Shown: positions 14,101 to 23,750, counted from the stretch's first letter. The stretch is DNA of 64,000 nucleotides from Ecdyonurus torrentis (GCA_949318235.1 OX439127.1:32140873-32204872); one strand, 5' to 3'. The notes: generated by a model from the sequence alone, not told the origin. Numbers and translations: made by a program.

Positions 14101-16198
14101 CAAATGGGGGGGGGGGGGGGGATGTGTAAATGATTTTTTTTTGTATTGGGGGGATTTGTTCATAAAATCTTAATGATTTTGTCATGATTATTAATGTTGT
14201 CTTAAAAAAACATTACTTTAAGTACTGTATACACTTATTCTTTTTTTTTTCTTTTAATAAATATATTTCAAATAACCAAAATGACACACAAAATGACCTT
14301 AACTTTGATATTCTTGTATTACACTAAAACTGCAGTGCTCCGCAGCATTTGCTTACACCAATCAAAACCAACAGTCCTTTGGTCAAAGAAAAATATACAT
14401 GAGGTATCAGAAGGCTATTACTTTCTGTGTGTTATTGCTTGCATAACATAATTAAGATTTAAAAATCTAAAGCAAATGAAGCAAACACGCATTTATTGCA
14501 TTATTTTCTTTTATTACACAAGGAATCTAATCTACTCCACATAAATAGCCTAGTATTCCTATATTTTAGAAGCGTGTTTAGCAATGAATGCTGGTACTAT
14601 AAAATTGACATTTTTCGTTCATGAATACATTTTTCATTTCATGACATAGACCAGACCAGCAGATGTTTGATAAGGCAGAATTAAGTCACATCTTTATTAC
14701 ATATATGTCAATGTCAACAAGTAGTGTTATTAGTTGATTAATTTCTATGATAGGAGATTATTTCTTTGTGTCGCTTGTTTTATATGATTATGTTTTGTTT
14801 GTTTATAGACCTGCTGTAAGAGATCCTCGACTATCACGTGACCCCAGATCTCGTGACTCCAGCGGGCACACAGACACTAAAACAGTAGCAACGGAATCGA
14901 AGCTCAAGGATACTGATTTAAGAATGCTTCCAACAACCAAAGATTTAGATTTGCGCAAGCCACCAGTTAGTACTCCATTGCCAGAACAAGCCACTATAAC
15001 TAAGTCTTCGCAACTTGTTGACACTGACCTGAGACAACGGTGTTATGGTGATACAGACTTAAGAAGTGTTTCCATGTTAGGTTTGCCTTTCAAACCTGTC
15101 CCTCTACACGTACCTTGTACTGAAATAGATGCTTCCATATCATCTCATCCCCCTGTGCAATTTAAACTAATACCCGCAGATATAAAGTGTCCTGACTATT
15201 CAGACTTAAAATTAGATTTTAGTGATCCCCATGTAAGAAATGACCCTAGGTTAAAAAAGCTTGTGCTGCAACATGATGAAACAATATCCCCTATGTCTCC
15301 ACCCCCTTGTGAAGCTCCCAGAGTAGATCCGCGAAGTCGAAGTACTTCTAGTGATCCACGATTGGCTAGAATGACCTCATCTGCTGTCCCACCAACAACA
15401 GTAATCCCCATCAACCCTTTGCTATCACAAAGTTCTACTGTAGGGCAAATGGAAAATGCAGGTGGACTTATAGGAGGAATCACTAGAACACAAGAAAATG
15501 TGTTGATTCCACAAGTGAGCCCTGGCCTCAACCCACAGTTGGGAGCCCCTAGTATGTTACATGCAAGACCAGTTCTTTTAGAGAACCCATTGAACAGATC
15601 TGAAGCCCCTGGTTTATTAGGTATTTCACCTTTGCATAACATTTTGATGGAGGGAAATTTGGGCATGATAAATGATCCTGCTAGTTTACCAAGACAAGGT
15701 TTGCTGGGTCCTGCCCCACCATTGCCACCTATGCAAAAAGAAGATGATTATGACTCTCACAAAGGATATGGTGGACCAGGTAGCTTCAGAGGTCCTCGCC
15801 GCGGTAGAGGCGGAGGCAATTGGGAGCGACGTGGAGGCCGTGGCAGAGGCCCGAGGTCTGGCAACTGGGACAGAGATCGAAGACGTAATCGAAGAGATTA
15901 CGACAGGCACGATAGGTCACCGTCTCGTCATGACAGACAATATTCTCCCCCACCCAGACGTGGCTCCCGCTCATTTTCTCCTTTGAGAGCCGACAGGTAC
16001 AATTCACCCAACAGAGATGACACAAGGAGACATAGGTATTCCCCCTCTAGAGACTACTCTCCTCAACGAGGTCATTCCAGAAGTAGTGGATCTCGTTTCT
16101 CGCCATCAGACTCGGGCTCATTCACTCCCCCACGGAGAAGCTCGGGTTCGTTCACGCCTCCTAGAAATGAGTCTGGCTCTTTTACACCTCCTCAGTAA
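974..16198 (+). CDS. ZC3H4/ZC3H6/Suppressor-of-sable-like CCCH zinc-finger protein, 10 visible exons, 5' end missing
   Basis: Spliced model by eye: 974-1154, 6266-6403, 6536-6683, 6898-7136, 8443-8664, 9212-9805, 11785-12004, 12413-12840, 12927-13120, 14809-16198. Every junction is GT-AG and phases match throughout, giving about 1,250 visible residues. Seen: acidic EDGEI motif near residue 20, basic His/Lys/Arg stretch, three CCCH fingers (about residues 225-243, 254-272, 277-296), KKIPSLFEI (356-364), LPKKQRELFLRIQ (625-637), WYSSDD (699-704), DPRL and DLR repeats, an RGG/RS-rich tail. This order is that of ZC3H4/ZC3H6 and Drosophila Su(s). Known of the family: nuclear RNA-binding factors that act with WDR82 to terminate or restrict unproductive Pol II transcription. 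Inference: the same role here. The first visible exon has no in-frame ATG, so at least one upstream coding exon is missing. I cannot tell ZC3H4 from ZC3H6 orthology, because many invertebrates have one ancestral copy. Confidence 0.88.
1831..1996. mobile_element. Palindromic mariner-like MITE, family 1, copy 1
   Basis: A nearly perfect inverted repeat centred on about 1914 (GCAGCGGCCGCCGCTGC). The arms start CAGCTCTGAACATAAG and end CTTATATCCAGGGCT, flanked by TA on both sides (1829-1830 and 1997-1998). The word TATAGGCAACCCG and the CTTTATGAGAAAACGCAG block recur in the copies near 7.73 and 28.32 kb. TA duplication and CAG-type ends fit Tc1/mariner non-autonomous elements. No coding capacity. 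Confidence 0.75.
2720..2768. repeat. (CT)n microsatellite
   Basis: Uninterrupted CT dinucleotide run in intron 1, followed by a short TA-rich run. Confidence 0.95.
3215..4610. mobile_element. Candidate non-autonomous element with GGACAATTCG-type terminal words
   Basis: Left cluster (3215-3375) carries ACGGACAATTCGCGG, CGGACAGTTCGTGAC and TGTGACAATTTG on the + strand. The right cluster (4190-4275 and 4545-4610) carries the same word in the opposite orientation, including CCGTCACGAATTG repeated in tandem. The opposed arrays suggest inverted termini about 1.4 kb apart. I found no clear target duplication, so the boundaries are approximate. Confidence 0.4.
4690..5623. mobile_element. Second candidate element with GGACAATTCG-type terminal words
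   Basis: 4690-4815 repeats GCGGACAATTGG, AATTCGTGACAAAG, TCGGACAGTG and GAGACAATTCGC. 5578-5623 carries the opposite orientation (AAATTGTCCGTTAC). It may be a related second copy next to 3215-4610. Ends are approximate and no target duplication was found. Confidence 0.35.
6266..6403 (+). CDS. ZC3H4-like gene, exon 2 (Ser/His/Lys-rich)
   Basis: Acceptor TTTTTTTTACAG ends at 6265; donor AAA|GTAAGA at 6404. It is 46 codons, phase 0 on both sides. The product is Ser/Gly- then His/Lys/Arg/Asp-rich (DDSRHKRDRHKHHKKRHR), matching the basic low-complexity segment that follows the acidic N-terminus in the family. It follows a 5.1-kb first intron. Confidence 0.8.
6536..6683 (+). CDS. ZC3H4-like gene, exon 3 (charged linker)
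   Basis: Acceptor CACGACAG ends at 6535; donor GCAG|GTAATT at 6684. 148 bp, enters in phase 0 and leaves with one base of a Gly codon. It encodes RAKRTSSRKERHSEEENDEEMM and a Ser/Asn-rich stretch. No domain is recognised. The next exon starts two bases into the same codon, which confirms the join. Confidence 0.8.
6898..7136 (+). CDS. ZC3H4-like gene, exon 4 (Arg/Gly-rich linker and first half of zinc finger 1)
   Basis: Acceptor TTTTGCAG ends at 6897; donor AAAA|GTAAGT at 7137. It opens with HYEYDSENDDGS, then an Arg/Gly/Ser-rich segment (TRRRRGSGGPRSGGR) resembling the RGG-like linker before the fingers in ZC3H4. It ends with the first two Cys ligands of CCCH finger 1 (ECMFYSQGKCQK, Cys-X7-Cys). 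The intron interrupts the finger between ligands 2 and 3. It ends in phase 0. Confidence 0.87.
7137..8442 (+). other. Intron 4 of the ZC3H4-like gene, interrupting zinc finger 1
   Basis: 1.3 kb between Cys ligands 2 and 3 of finger 1. It holds the 120-bp MITE at 7728-7847 and long homopolymer runs of A and T (about 7985-8047, 8151-8177, 8300-8329). No coding content. Confidence 0.8.
7728..7847. mobile_element. Mariner-like MITE, family 1, copy 2
   Basis: 120 bp with perfect inverted ends CAGCTCTGGCCAAAAGTTCC (and a few more bases), flanked by TA on each side (7726-7727, 7848-7849). The interior shares CATAGGCAACCCGCAACCAC and CTTTATGAGAAAACGCAG with copy 1. A classic TA-target, CAG-ended non-autonomous Tc1/mariner pattern. 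Confidence 0.85.
8443..8664 (+). CDS. ZC3H4-like gene, exon 5 (tandem CCCH zinc fingers)
   Basis: Acceptor TTTGTTCACAG ends at 8442; donor CAAG|GTAAAT at 8665; 74 codons, phase 0. It completes finger 1 (GDDCPYLH) and contains finger 2 (LCKFYLMDCCAKKDKCLYMH, C-X7-C-X5-C-X3-H) and finger 3 ([21 protein letters not shown] minus its ends; C-X8-C-X5-C-X3-H), followed by EPLTDSTRQILLK. The spacing, the YMHxDFPCK linker and the 'SHEPLT' tail are diagnostic of ZC3H4/ZC3H6/Su(s). This is the strongest identification in the window. Known function of such fingers is RNA binding. Confidence 0.95.
8665..9211 (+). other. Intron 5 of the ZC3H4-like gene
   Basis: Non-coding, moderate AT content, polypyrimidine tract before the acceptor at 9211. 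A minus-strand frame at 8847-9029 is not recognisable. Nothing else seen. Confidence 0.75.
9212..9805 (+). CDS. ZC3H4-like gene, exon 6 (KIPSLFEI motif, acidic and Lys-rich region)
   Basis: Acceptor TTTTTTTTACAG ends at 9211; donor GAAG|GTAAAA at 9806; 198 codons, phase 0. It contains a Pro-rich stretch, then QKKIPSLFEIEIKPPPEL, a short conserved motif of ZC3H4/ZC3H6. A strongly acidic run (EEDEDEEEEDSEED) follows, then a charged Lys/Glu-rich, coiled-coil-like tail. Reading past the donor hits a stop at once, which supports the splice site. Confidence 0.87.
10293..10469. mobile_element. hAT MITE, CAGGGTCGGACTGGC family, copy 1
   Basis: Begins CAGGGTCGGACTGGC and ends GCCAGTCCAAGCCTG, its reverse complement with two mismatches. 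It is flanked by an exact 8-bp target duplication, GTTTATTG (10285-10292 and 10470-10477). GC-rich interior with GGTGTAACACCC and GTCCGCAATTGCGGAC palindromes. An 8-bp duplication and CAGGG ends are hAT hallmarks. No coding capacity. A second copy is at 29250-29431. Confidence 0.93.
10822..10949. mobile_element. Small inverted-repeat element (MITE-like)
   Basis: Perfect 17-bp terminal inverted repeats AATGGACCACTTGCAAT / ATTGCAAGTGGTCCATT bound 128 bp of AT-rich sequence. No clear target duplication found. Superfamily unassigned. Confidence 0.65.
11785..12004 (+). CDS. ZC3H4-like gene, exon 7 (charged region)
   Basis: Acceptor ATGTTGCAG ends at 11784; donor CGAG|GTAACG at 12005; 220 bp, phase 0 in and one base over at the end. 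It encodes TPPPVSKVKTEVKQEVVEQ, a helical charged segment and an acidic run (EEDDEEDEDQ). VKTEVKQE resembles a SUMO-acceptor context (inference only). No domain is recognised. Open reading beyond the donor (12005-12159) is treated as intron. Confidence 0.78.
12413..12840 (+). CDS. ZC3H4-like gene, exon 8 (LPKKQRELFLRIQ and WYSSDD motifs)
   Basis: Acceptor CCTGTGCAG ends at 12412; donor ACAG|GTATTT at 12841. Two bases complete the Asp codon from exon 7. It encodes an acidic run, then HLPKKQRELFLRIQQQQ and an Ala-rich helix, then DEDWYSSDDEVEEEKTLM with NILKNLSKQ. The 'QRxLxLRIQ' and 'WYSSD..ILK.L' blocks are conserved C-terminal to the fingers in ZC3H4/ZC3H6. It ends in phase 0. Confidence 0.85.
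12927..13120 (+). CDS. ZC3H4-like gene, exon 9
   Basis: Acceptor ACGTTTCAG ends at 12926; donor CAAA|GTAAGA at 13121; 194 bp, phase 0 in and two bases over. It encodes a Ser/Thr-rich stretch, then a helix-like NRTRVMEQLNLSNINITDD and ISRLLSSIRSTASKSETK. No named domain. The only in-frame continuation is a stop (TAA) one base past the donor, and the two leftover bases join exon 10 in frame as Lys. Confidence 0.78.
13121..14808 (+). other. Intron 9 of the ZC3H4-like gene
   Basis: 1.7 kb non-coding. Poly(A) near 13389-13408 and poly(G) near 14106-14121. A 66-codon frame at 13519-13719 is not recognisable. No other structure seen. Confidence 0.7.
14809..16198 (+). CDS. ZC3H4-like gene, terminal coding exon (DPRL/DLR repeats, RGG and RS tail)
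   Basis: Acceptor TTGTTTATAG ends at 14808; TAA stop at 16196-16198. It begins PAVRDPRLSRDPRSRD, the DPRL repeat of ZC3H4/ZC3H6, recurring as NDPRLKK, VDPRSR and SDPRLARM. Four (D)TDLR/DLDLR repeats lie at about 14910-15070. A Pro/Leu-rich middle is followed by an Arg/Gly-rich box (about 15780-15870), then Arg/Asp and RS-type repeats. The C-terminus carries three SGSFTPP-type repeats up to the stop. The tail suggests RNA binding and phosphorylation (inference). Confidence 0.88.
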
Positions 16199-16810
16199 TA
16201 GCTGACCATTTATGTATTTAAATATTATTTTTTATTTATTTATGTTTGTATTATAAAGGTTTAGAGAATCTTTTATATTATTTTATGTTATATACTCTGT
16301 CTATTTTGAAATGATACACTTTATACTGTTTTATTATTTAATTTAGATTATGAATTAAGATTAAAGTAACTATACTAATAATATTAGTAACAATGTAACA
16401 ATTTGAAATATGTACAATTGCTATGCTCTTGTAGTTTGACTAATATAATGCTTCTCAATCACTTAAGACTAAAAGACTATGCAGTATGCTCGGTGGAAGA
16501 AAAAAAAATACAAAAAAATACAAAACTCTATGCTTGGCATCACTATGTACTTTCTATCTGGTTTCTGGAGATTTCCAAAATTTTGGCATGTGCATAAGCA
16601 TAAAACATTATTTGTTTTCTTATATTATGTACATGTATTATGTACAGTATATACATTATATAAAAATAGGGATTTCATCAATTTTTCCTCGCAACTGTTT
16701 CTAATGATTAAATGCTGTTTTATTTTATTTTCTACAATGCATATCAAAAACGGGTAGTTAGGTTTAGTGTAGTTGTGAAAAAGTAGAATAAAAGTATTTA
16801 ATTGCAATGC
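16199..16810 (+). other. 3' UTR of the ZC3H4-like gene with candidate polyadenylation signals
   Basis: AT-rich non-coding sequence follows the stop codon. Candidate poly(A) signals are ATTAAA at 16360-16365 and AATAAA at 16787-16792. I cannot tell which is used. Short open frames here are chance AT-rich frames. Confidence 0.45.
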
Positions 16811-16896
16811 CAAATATTTTAAATTAAAATTTTGGCCTTGGCCTTTTTAATTTTGAGTTGTACAGTACTGCACTTGTGGTGGACGTGCCCGATTCT

Positions 16897-17215
16897 TAGA
16901 GGCATAGAAAACATTGAAACAACATGTTCTAAACACAAAATGGGATCTACAAAACTGATGATATTTTTTACAAGAATGTTAATGCAGCCACACAAAAGAG
17001 CTTGAAAAATATGTAAAGTATGCAATTTGCGTGAATATTCCTGTTTATGACGTCATTAACAGGCAAAAACTAGTATGAAAATGTTGTGCGGGTTGCATAA
17101 ATCGAAATTTTCTGATCACTGCTACGGGGCTACTGTTGGGTTTTGAGACCAACTAACGTTATTTATGTAAATTTTGTGATGTAAAGGCAAATTTTTTCAT
17201 GTTTTCTATGCCTTT
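16897..17215. mobile_element. MITE-like repeat, family 2, copy A
   Basis: About 320 bp with imperfect inverted ends around GGCATAGAAAACA / TGTTTTCTATGCC. Its interior matches the reverse complement of 24868-25207 over most of its length, for example AAAACTGATGA, GAATGTTAATG, CGGGTTGCATAAAT and ACGGGGCTACT. Two diverged copies in opposite orientation define a dispersed family. No target duplication or coding capacity seen. Confidence 0.75.
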
Positions 17216-17310
17216 AAAAGTTCAATGAAGTAGATTTTGATTATTTGGATAAATTATTATCTTTGAATTTTTGTTTTATTTTGAGCCTATACATGGGGGA
17301 TGAAATCAAT

Positions 17311-17348
<38 letters not shown>

Positions 17349-17673
17349 AGAATAATGATAGTTGTATTGAGAGGTGTAAAAACTGCAAGAGCATTTTATA
17401 TGTTAATAATTATTTTGGCACATATTATGCCTTCTTTATTATGTACCATGAAAATAAAATAAAAAAACAACAACATGTAAGTCATTATTTACCCTTTTTT
17501 TTTTAATGCATAATTCAGCTTACTACACCTGCTCCCTGCTTGACATTGAAATTATATGCAACATATTATATAATATTTATACTATTACATACATAAATAT
17601 CATGACGCGCGATAGTCCCTTTCGGGGTAAGCCAACATCATAGATGTTTTTAGCATAACTTAGTGATAGTGAC

Positions 17674-17737
<64 letters not shown>

Positions 17738-18976
17738 TAAATATATTATACTGTAGTATTTAGCAAAAACAATTTAACTGCCTTAGATGAATTACTAAAA
17801 CCCCTCAAGTTTGTAGTTTAAATAATTATTACTTGTGGTGCCATTGGCCGTTGCATAGAAAATACAATTTTAAAGTCGCATTTTTGAGCTAACCCTCAAA
17901 ATAGGGTACTTTTGTTTTCTTAAGTAACTGCGTAGTATGGTTTATAAATTGTTAGCTCTTAATAGTAATGTTATAACGATAAAATTTTGAAATCAATCAC
18001 GGTTTTTAATGTAATATTTAAGTTGGAGATTTTTGTTGTTGTTGACATTATTGATATAAAGCATTATATCACGCATATTAAGCATTATATGTTTACCCTT
18101 ATTAACAGAGATTGGATTTTGGTTGGGTCTTCGCTCCGCTAAGGCTATAACTAAATTTCAATCGGTTACTATTAATAATCTTTTCGAAGGTTGTGCGCAA
18201 AGCGCATCATAGCAATTTTCACGCTAATGTTAGTTTTCACTTTTCATACAGTTCTAGAAGTGTTAGAATATAAAGGTTTTTTTTTTTCTTTTTAAATCCA
18301 TGAACTATAGTTCATAGTATATAATAATGTATTATATGTATATATGATATATTTTTCAGCATATTTTTCGTTGCATATATTATTTATTGCGATATAGTTA
18401 TGAATTATGAACTGTATATTACGGTGTTATAATTTTTTAAACGATCAGTGAACAGGACAAACAATTCAGATTAAATAGTTTTATATATATAATAATTTAT
18501 AATATGTAGGTATAATCGTATAATCGACTCTTAGCTATTATACAGCAATTATATATCCTAAAAAGGTCGACAACATTTCAAACAGCAAAGCGTTGCGTGT
18601 TGTCTTATCACTAAGGATACATTTTTAGTATGAAACGCCAAGATGATTTTGCCAAAAAAAAAAAAAAAAAGCATATTTTTCTATGATTTTTATCATTCCT
18701 ATATTTCCTATTTAATTTTTATAACCTACTGTGCGTGTATATAAGTTTAGGAAAACATTTAGGATTACGCAAGGATTTATAAATAATATTTTTAGTACTG
18801 CGAATAATTAAAATCATACTGAATTAATTATATAACGATCTAAAATAACATAAATTGATTAAGTAATTCTTATAGTGTCTTTAAATTTATACATATCTTT
18901 GTATTGCTTTTATCGAATGGTTCTGAATTAATTAGTTTGGGTACGTACGTGTGCAGAAAAAAAATTAATAATAATA

Positions 18977-19014
<38 letters not shown>

Positions 19015-19987
19015 AACAAAAGGAACAAAATATAGATATAAAAATGTATTTATAATTGAAAAAGATTACAGGGTTAACTAGATATTGTCCATATATTGTA
19101 ATAAAAAACAAAATCTTGGAACACAATTTTCATACTCAAAATTATACAGTTTTATCTCCTTGCACTTGATCACTTTATCACCTTAAAGCAAACATTACTT
19201 TGTCATATAGTAAATATATAAGAAAAGTCAATATTGTATAACTTGTAGCACATTATGCCCACAAAGCTTTTTCATTGTTCATATTTTTTTCTAGCATTTT
19301 TAACGTAAACTTTCTCAATAGCAAACTGAGGATCTTTTTTGTTCTGCCATCATAGAGATTACAATACAATATATTTTATTATGATAATTATAAGAATAAA
19401 AGTTAACTTTATTAAGGCGTTGTGAGGGCTTGACAGCCCTATTTTACAAAACCTAACCACAACTTTTTCTCAGAATATTGGGATATTGACTAGAAAATAA
19501 TTAATTGTCTCTTCTTTTTTTTTTGCTTATATATTTTTATATAGAATTATATATAACATGAATAGTATAATTATGATACCACATTTTTATTTAACATTAT
19601 TTATAAATGGAAGATTAGATAAGAAATTAGATTTTTTTATTTTTTAGAAACAAATTTACTTATAAGTTATTTTATTTTATATATCATAATATTATTATAC
19701 GTTTATTTGCAAGAGATGCTGGATTATATTATATAATGTACGTACCCCGAAATGAAATGAATAACTTTCAATTTTAGTGATGCATTTCAGTCTATAGATG
19801 TGAATTTTTTTGATTTCGTTGCGGTACGTGTGAATGTAGAAATAACTCGTACATGCACATGATGCACGTATAAAACCAATTTAATATTTTGCTTGAAAGT
19901 AGCTTTTTAAGATATATTTTTTAATAGGTTTTTAAAACTTAAATAGAGGGATTACAAAGCACTTTTTTTTTAGTACTTTCCATAGTA
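17216..19987. other. Intergenic, AT-rich; simple repeats only
   Basis: Holds poly(A) at 17316-17345, (TA)n at 17678-17733 and poly(A) at 18984-19012. A GC-richer patch at about 18110-18210 (GGGTCTTCGCTCCGC) is unassigned. No exon recognised. Confidence 0.6.
17678..17733. repeat. (TA)n microsatellite
   Basis: Uninterrupted TA dinucleotide run of about 55 bp. Confidence 0.95.
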
Positions 19988-20039
19988 AAAAAAAAAAAAA
20001 AAAAAAAAAAAAACTTGGACTTTAAACAGAGGGACCGGA

Positions 20040-20610
20040 AACACGTACCTCCTAAAATTTTCTTAAGAACCGCGGTTCCTGAACAGGTGGTTTTTAAACT
20101 TATTTTTGAGAACCAGTTCTCTAAAGCGGTTCTGAAGAACCAGTTCTTGGCAGTTCCTAGAACCGGTTCCGGTTCCAATTTGTATTGTGACCGCGCCGTC
20201 GTGCACATATCAGTCAAAATAGTCAATACCCTATGCTTATTCCGAACCCTATTGCGATATTTACGCAGAGCAACAGCCCTCGTACTTCTCCGCGTATGTT
20301 ATTATTATTATTTTTTTGTGTCGTGCATATTTACTAAAACAATTCATTATACCCTGATTATAAAACTCTCATCGATAAATTCATGCAACGCAATAGCCCT
20401 CGCACTCCTTCCCGACAAATTTTTCCCGTCGTATGCATACATCACTCAAATTTTAATAGACTGTGTTATATCTGCCCTTTCATCGCAAAGTTTTGCATAA
20501 AAGTGACAACGGTTCTTAAGAACTGCATGGTTGTTAAAAACGAAGGATCGTTTCTCAGGAACGGTTATTAGGGTTATTGGAAGCGGTTCCTATGCTTTAT
20601 AATGGCTGTA
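20040..20610. mobile_element. Repeat rich in GGTTC/GAACC words; candidate non-autonomous element
   Basis: Left part (20065-20175) packs AAGAACCGCGGTTCC, GAGAACCAGTTCTC, GCGGTTCTGAAGAACC and GAACCGGTTCCGGTTCC. The right part (20510-20600) has GGTTCTTAAGAAC, CAGGAACGG and AAGCGGTTCC. Many of these words are self-palindromic. Ends and target duplication are not resolved. An open frame across it (20015-20500) looks accidental. Confidence 0.5.
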
Positions 20611-20843
20611 ACTCTGAATAGTCATCCCGATACCAACAAATGGAGCTTTTAGTGAGAAATTATCTGCTATAGTCTCTATAGTATTACGCTTCCAAACGCT
20701 TTTGTTATTAAAGTAAATAAATTACCGAGATATATGCGCGGTGGCAAATAGCCATGTAAGATTATGAACTGTAATTAATTAATTTACACGTGTCTCGCCT
20801 TTAATTTTAAACATATTGAAATTTCACAATAATATTTTGTAAC

Positions 20844-21012
<169 letters not shown>

Positions 21013-21246
21013 ACGTTTTTTAAAATAACGATATCGTTATAGAAATTTTGGGTATCGAACCCAAGACTGGTAATATTTTGCTGTAAAAACGCTAATAAAA
21101 TATAACCGCGCTATACTATTTTATAGTGTAACAATAAGTTTTAAATAGTACAATGTAAAAAAAATGTATTATAGTTTATAGTATAAGTACATAGTACAAA
21201 TACAAATACAATATGAGGATACGTTTTTAACACAATATGTTAACAT

Positions 21247-21248
21247 TA

Positions 21249-21322
<74 letters not shown>
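21247..21322. repeat. (TA)n microsatellite
   Basis: TA dinucleotide run of about 75 bp. Confidence 0.95.
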
Positions 21323-21325
<3 letters not shown>

Positions 21326-21835
21326 GCTGATTGCTTCTACAATCGTACTGTAAATGTTTTTGTATTTTGAAAGAACAATTTTTCCATGGGTTTTTGCATT
21401 TCGCAATAAATGCGCATAATATTATTATTCAATTCATTCTTCATAACGCAAAACTATATTAGTTGATTATAATATATTTTGTTATATTAGTTGATCTACT
21501 TTGCTACATTTTAACCCTCTGTATTAATCGTTACATTAAAATAACTGTTCTTAATAACTGTATATTATTATCCTACTATAATATAGTATGTTTTTTTATT
21601 GCCATGCAAATTCATATTATCCGAAATAAGATTTTTGGAAAGTGTCAATCTAAATAGAATTATTAAAAATAAGGCAATAAAAAGAATTTATCTCTTTTAC
21701 ATTAAAATAATAACTTATAGTTATAATATAATTATAGGCTTACTATTTTTTGATAGGCGGTTTCATTTGATTAAAATATGTAATTAATTTAACATTGATA
21801 TGGTTGACTCATTATGGGGCGATGCTGTATAAAAT

Positions 21836-22135
21836 ATAGGGTGTATGCGGATGACGTCATATTTAATGCACTTGGAGGCCATACTGGAGTAGTGATAAGA
21901 ACATTGCTAAGTATAGGACAAACTTCATTTAAGCCAATTTTCTTTGGGAAATCGGTTAATTTTTTGGTTTTTGTTATTTTTCTCACATACATACTTATTG
22001 AGATAACTAATTCAAGTATTCAACATAATCAACATTGCATAGTGTTTTTAAGCTGGCAAAATGAGTTATTTTCTTATGCCACCCATGTTATTGAGTTATA
22101 ACATGGCAACGACTTTAACATGAATGCACACATTC
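21836..22135. mobile_element. MITE-like repeat, family 3, copy 1
   Basis: Starts ATAGGGTGTATGCGGATGAC and runs through ACGTCATATTTA, GGCCATACTGGAGTAGTG, AACTTCATTTAAGCCAAT, GCCACCCATGTTATTGA and GACTTTAACATGAATGC, all shared with 61516-61822. The right end has lost the ATAGACCCTAT terminus seen in the other copy. About 300 bp, no coding capacity. Confidence 0.8.
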
Positions 22136-22669
22136 TACGCTTATATCGAGCGAATGTACGTTTTGAGAAATAAGTACTCGCTTTACGTACTCTGTCATTA
22201 ATTGCCCAGCATAGGATGAACATAATCGTTTTAGTAGATCATTATTTTGATAGAGAAATTAATATGTAATTAATTTGATCAAATTTAAAAATCAAAAGTA
22301 TTATAATTTTATATATTTTTTATTGGCGAGTGTATAGCTCCCATACGATATTATATCATCGAAGCACAATCTTCAATCTGTTTTCATAATAAGTAAAACC
22401 GCACCCATAGTATGGGTGGTGGTGGTATTATATTTAAATCGCTCTTCGTGTGCTGCAAATTTTAGAATTACTTCCTTTTTGAAAAAAAGTACCGCGCTCG
22501 TCCGCCCAAAAGAGGTGTAAAAAGAGTGACATCTAGTGGCTATGCTACGTAAGATTTGACGGTCAGCTGTAAAGATTTTCTCGACATGGCGCCTGGAAAA
22601 CAATTTTTAATGTGTGTCATATCAAAATTATAGTGATAAATAAATTAAATAAACAGGACTTTAATGAAT

Positions 22670-22747
22670 ATGCCAACGAAAGTGTCTAAAAAAGTTGTTG
22701 GTATGATCATAAGAAGCAGAAAGACGGTGAAGGATGGGGTTGTTACG
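22670..22747 (+). CDS. Possible small first coding exon (26 codons), gene unknown
   Basis: ATG at 22670 opens MPTKVSKKVVGMIIRSRK and continues to ACG|GTAAGT, a perfect donor, at 22748 (phase 0). Without splicing the frame ends at TGA 22787-22789 (39 codons). It follows a GC-richer stretch (22490-22600) that could be a promoter or 5' UTR. I do not recognise the peptide. It may be a chance ATG plus donor. Confidence 0.22.
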
Positions 22748-23179
22748 GTAAGTCCTGCTAAAGTATGGGCAGCCGTTGAGTGCTCTTGATTGTTTTTTTT
22801 TTAGCATGTTTATATATTTTATTTTTTCAATATCTATGAATAATGAAGCGTAAGATATTTGAGATTTATATTCTCTAAGTATTGGTCTTGAGAAAAAGAG
22901 GTTGCATTCACACAGAATGCAATTCTTGATCGAATTACATGAATTAATAAATTGTCGTCTTCATGACAGTTCTCTCTCATCGTTACGTGTGACTTTTAAT
23001 ATGTTTACCCACAAATGCATTATTTTTATTTTGTGTATCTTGTGAATGCTTTATATAAAATTTACATGTTTTTTCTTGGCATATGCTGAAAAATAAGAAG
23101 TTTTCCATGATACCCAATAAACGAAAAATTCAATGTTACCATTTGTTACCTTTAAGGTTATATAGATTACGTTATATGT

Positions 23180-23293
23180 AGCTTCTCAAATCAAAAGTAT
23201 GATATGATGCAACTTTAATTTTTATGGACTCTTAGTTAGCAATATCAAGTATGAGAAAAAATAGTCAAATAACATTATTGCTTATCTGTTATC
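23180..23293. repeat. 114-bp direct repeat, copy 1
   Basis: 114 bp matching 26670-26783 with one mismatch, same orientation, 3,490 bp apart. Such high identity in diverged intergenic sequence implies recent duplication or an active element. No terminal inverted repeats are obvious. Confidence 0.92.
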
Positions 23294-23664
23294 ATTTTCA
23301 TTAAATGATAATTATCATAACGGCCACAGTTTTGACCCTGATAATAATTTAATCAATATACCACGTCAGCTGAAAAAAATTTCAAGCGCGCGCAAATTTT
23401 CAGGTGTAAATCCTTGAACCGAATTTAAAATTCCATATTTTAAGTATGTATGTATCTCAAAATGAAAAAGAGAATAGCATACTGCAATGATCATAATGGG
23501 TTTGCTTAGTACTTAATTAAAAGCAATATAGGAATGCACGTACGTTTGCCCCTAACATCAGAAGTGTCAATTTCCAGCTGTGGGTATAATATAGCTTTTT
23601 AGCACATAAATGAACTTCAAGAATATTAAGTAGATTATATATTAATATAATATTTAATAATAAT

Positions 23665-23669
<5 letters not shown>

Positions 23670-23750
<81 letters not shown>
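23670..23750. repeat. (TA)n microsatellite
   Basis: TA dinucleotide run of about 80 bp, preceded by a short TAA run. A poly(G) run follows at about 23824-23841. Confidence 0.95.

Noticed and set aside
20015..20500. 161-codon open frame
   Set aside because: It runs through the GGTTC/GAACC repeat and AT-rich sequence; its composition is that of the repeat.
21030..21120. tRNA- or SINE-like stretch on the minus strand (GGGTTCGATACCC B-box-like word)
   Set aside because: No matching A-box or cloverleaf could be built. At best a decayed tRNA-derived SINE.
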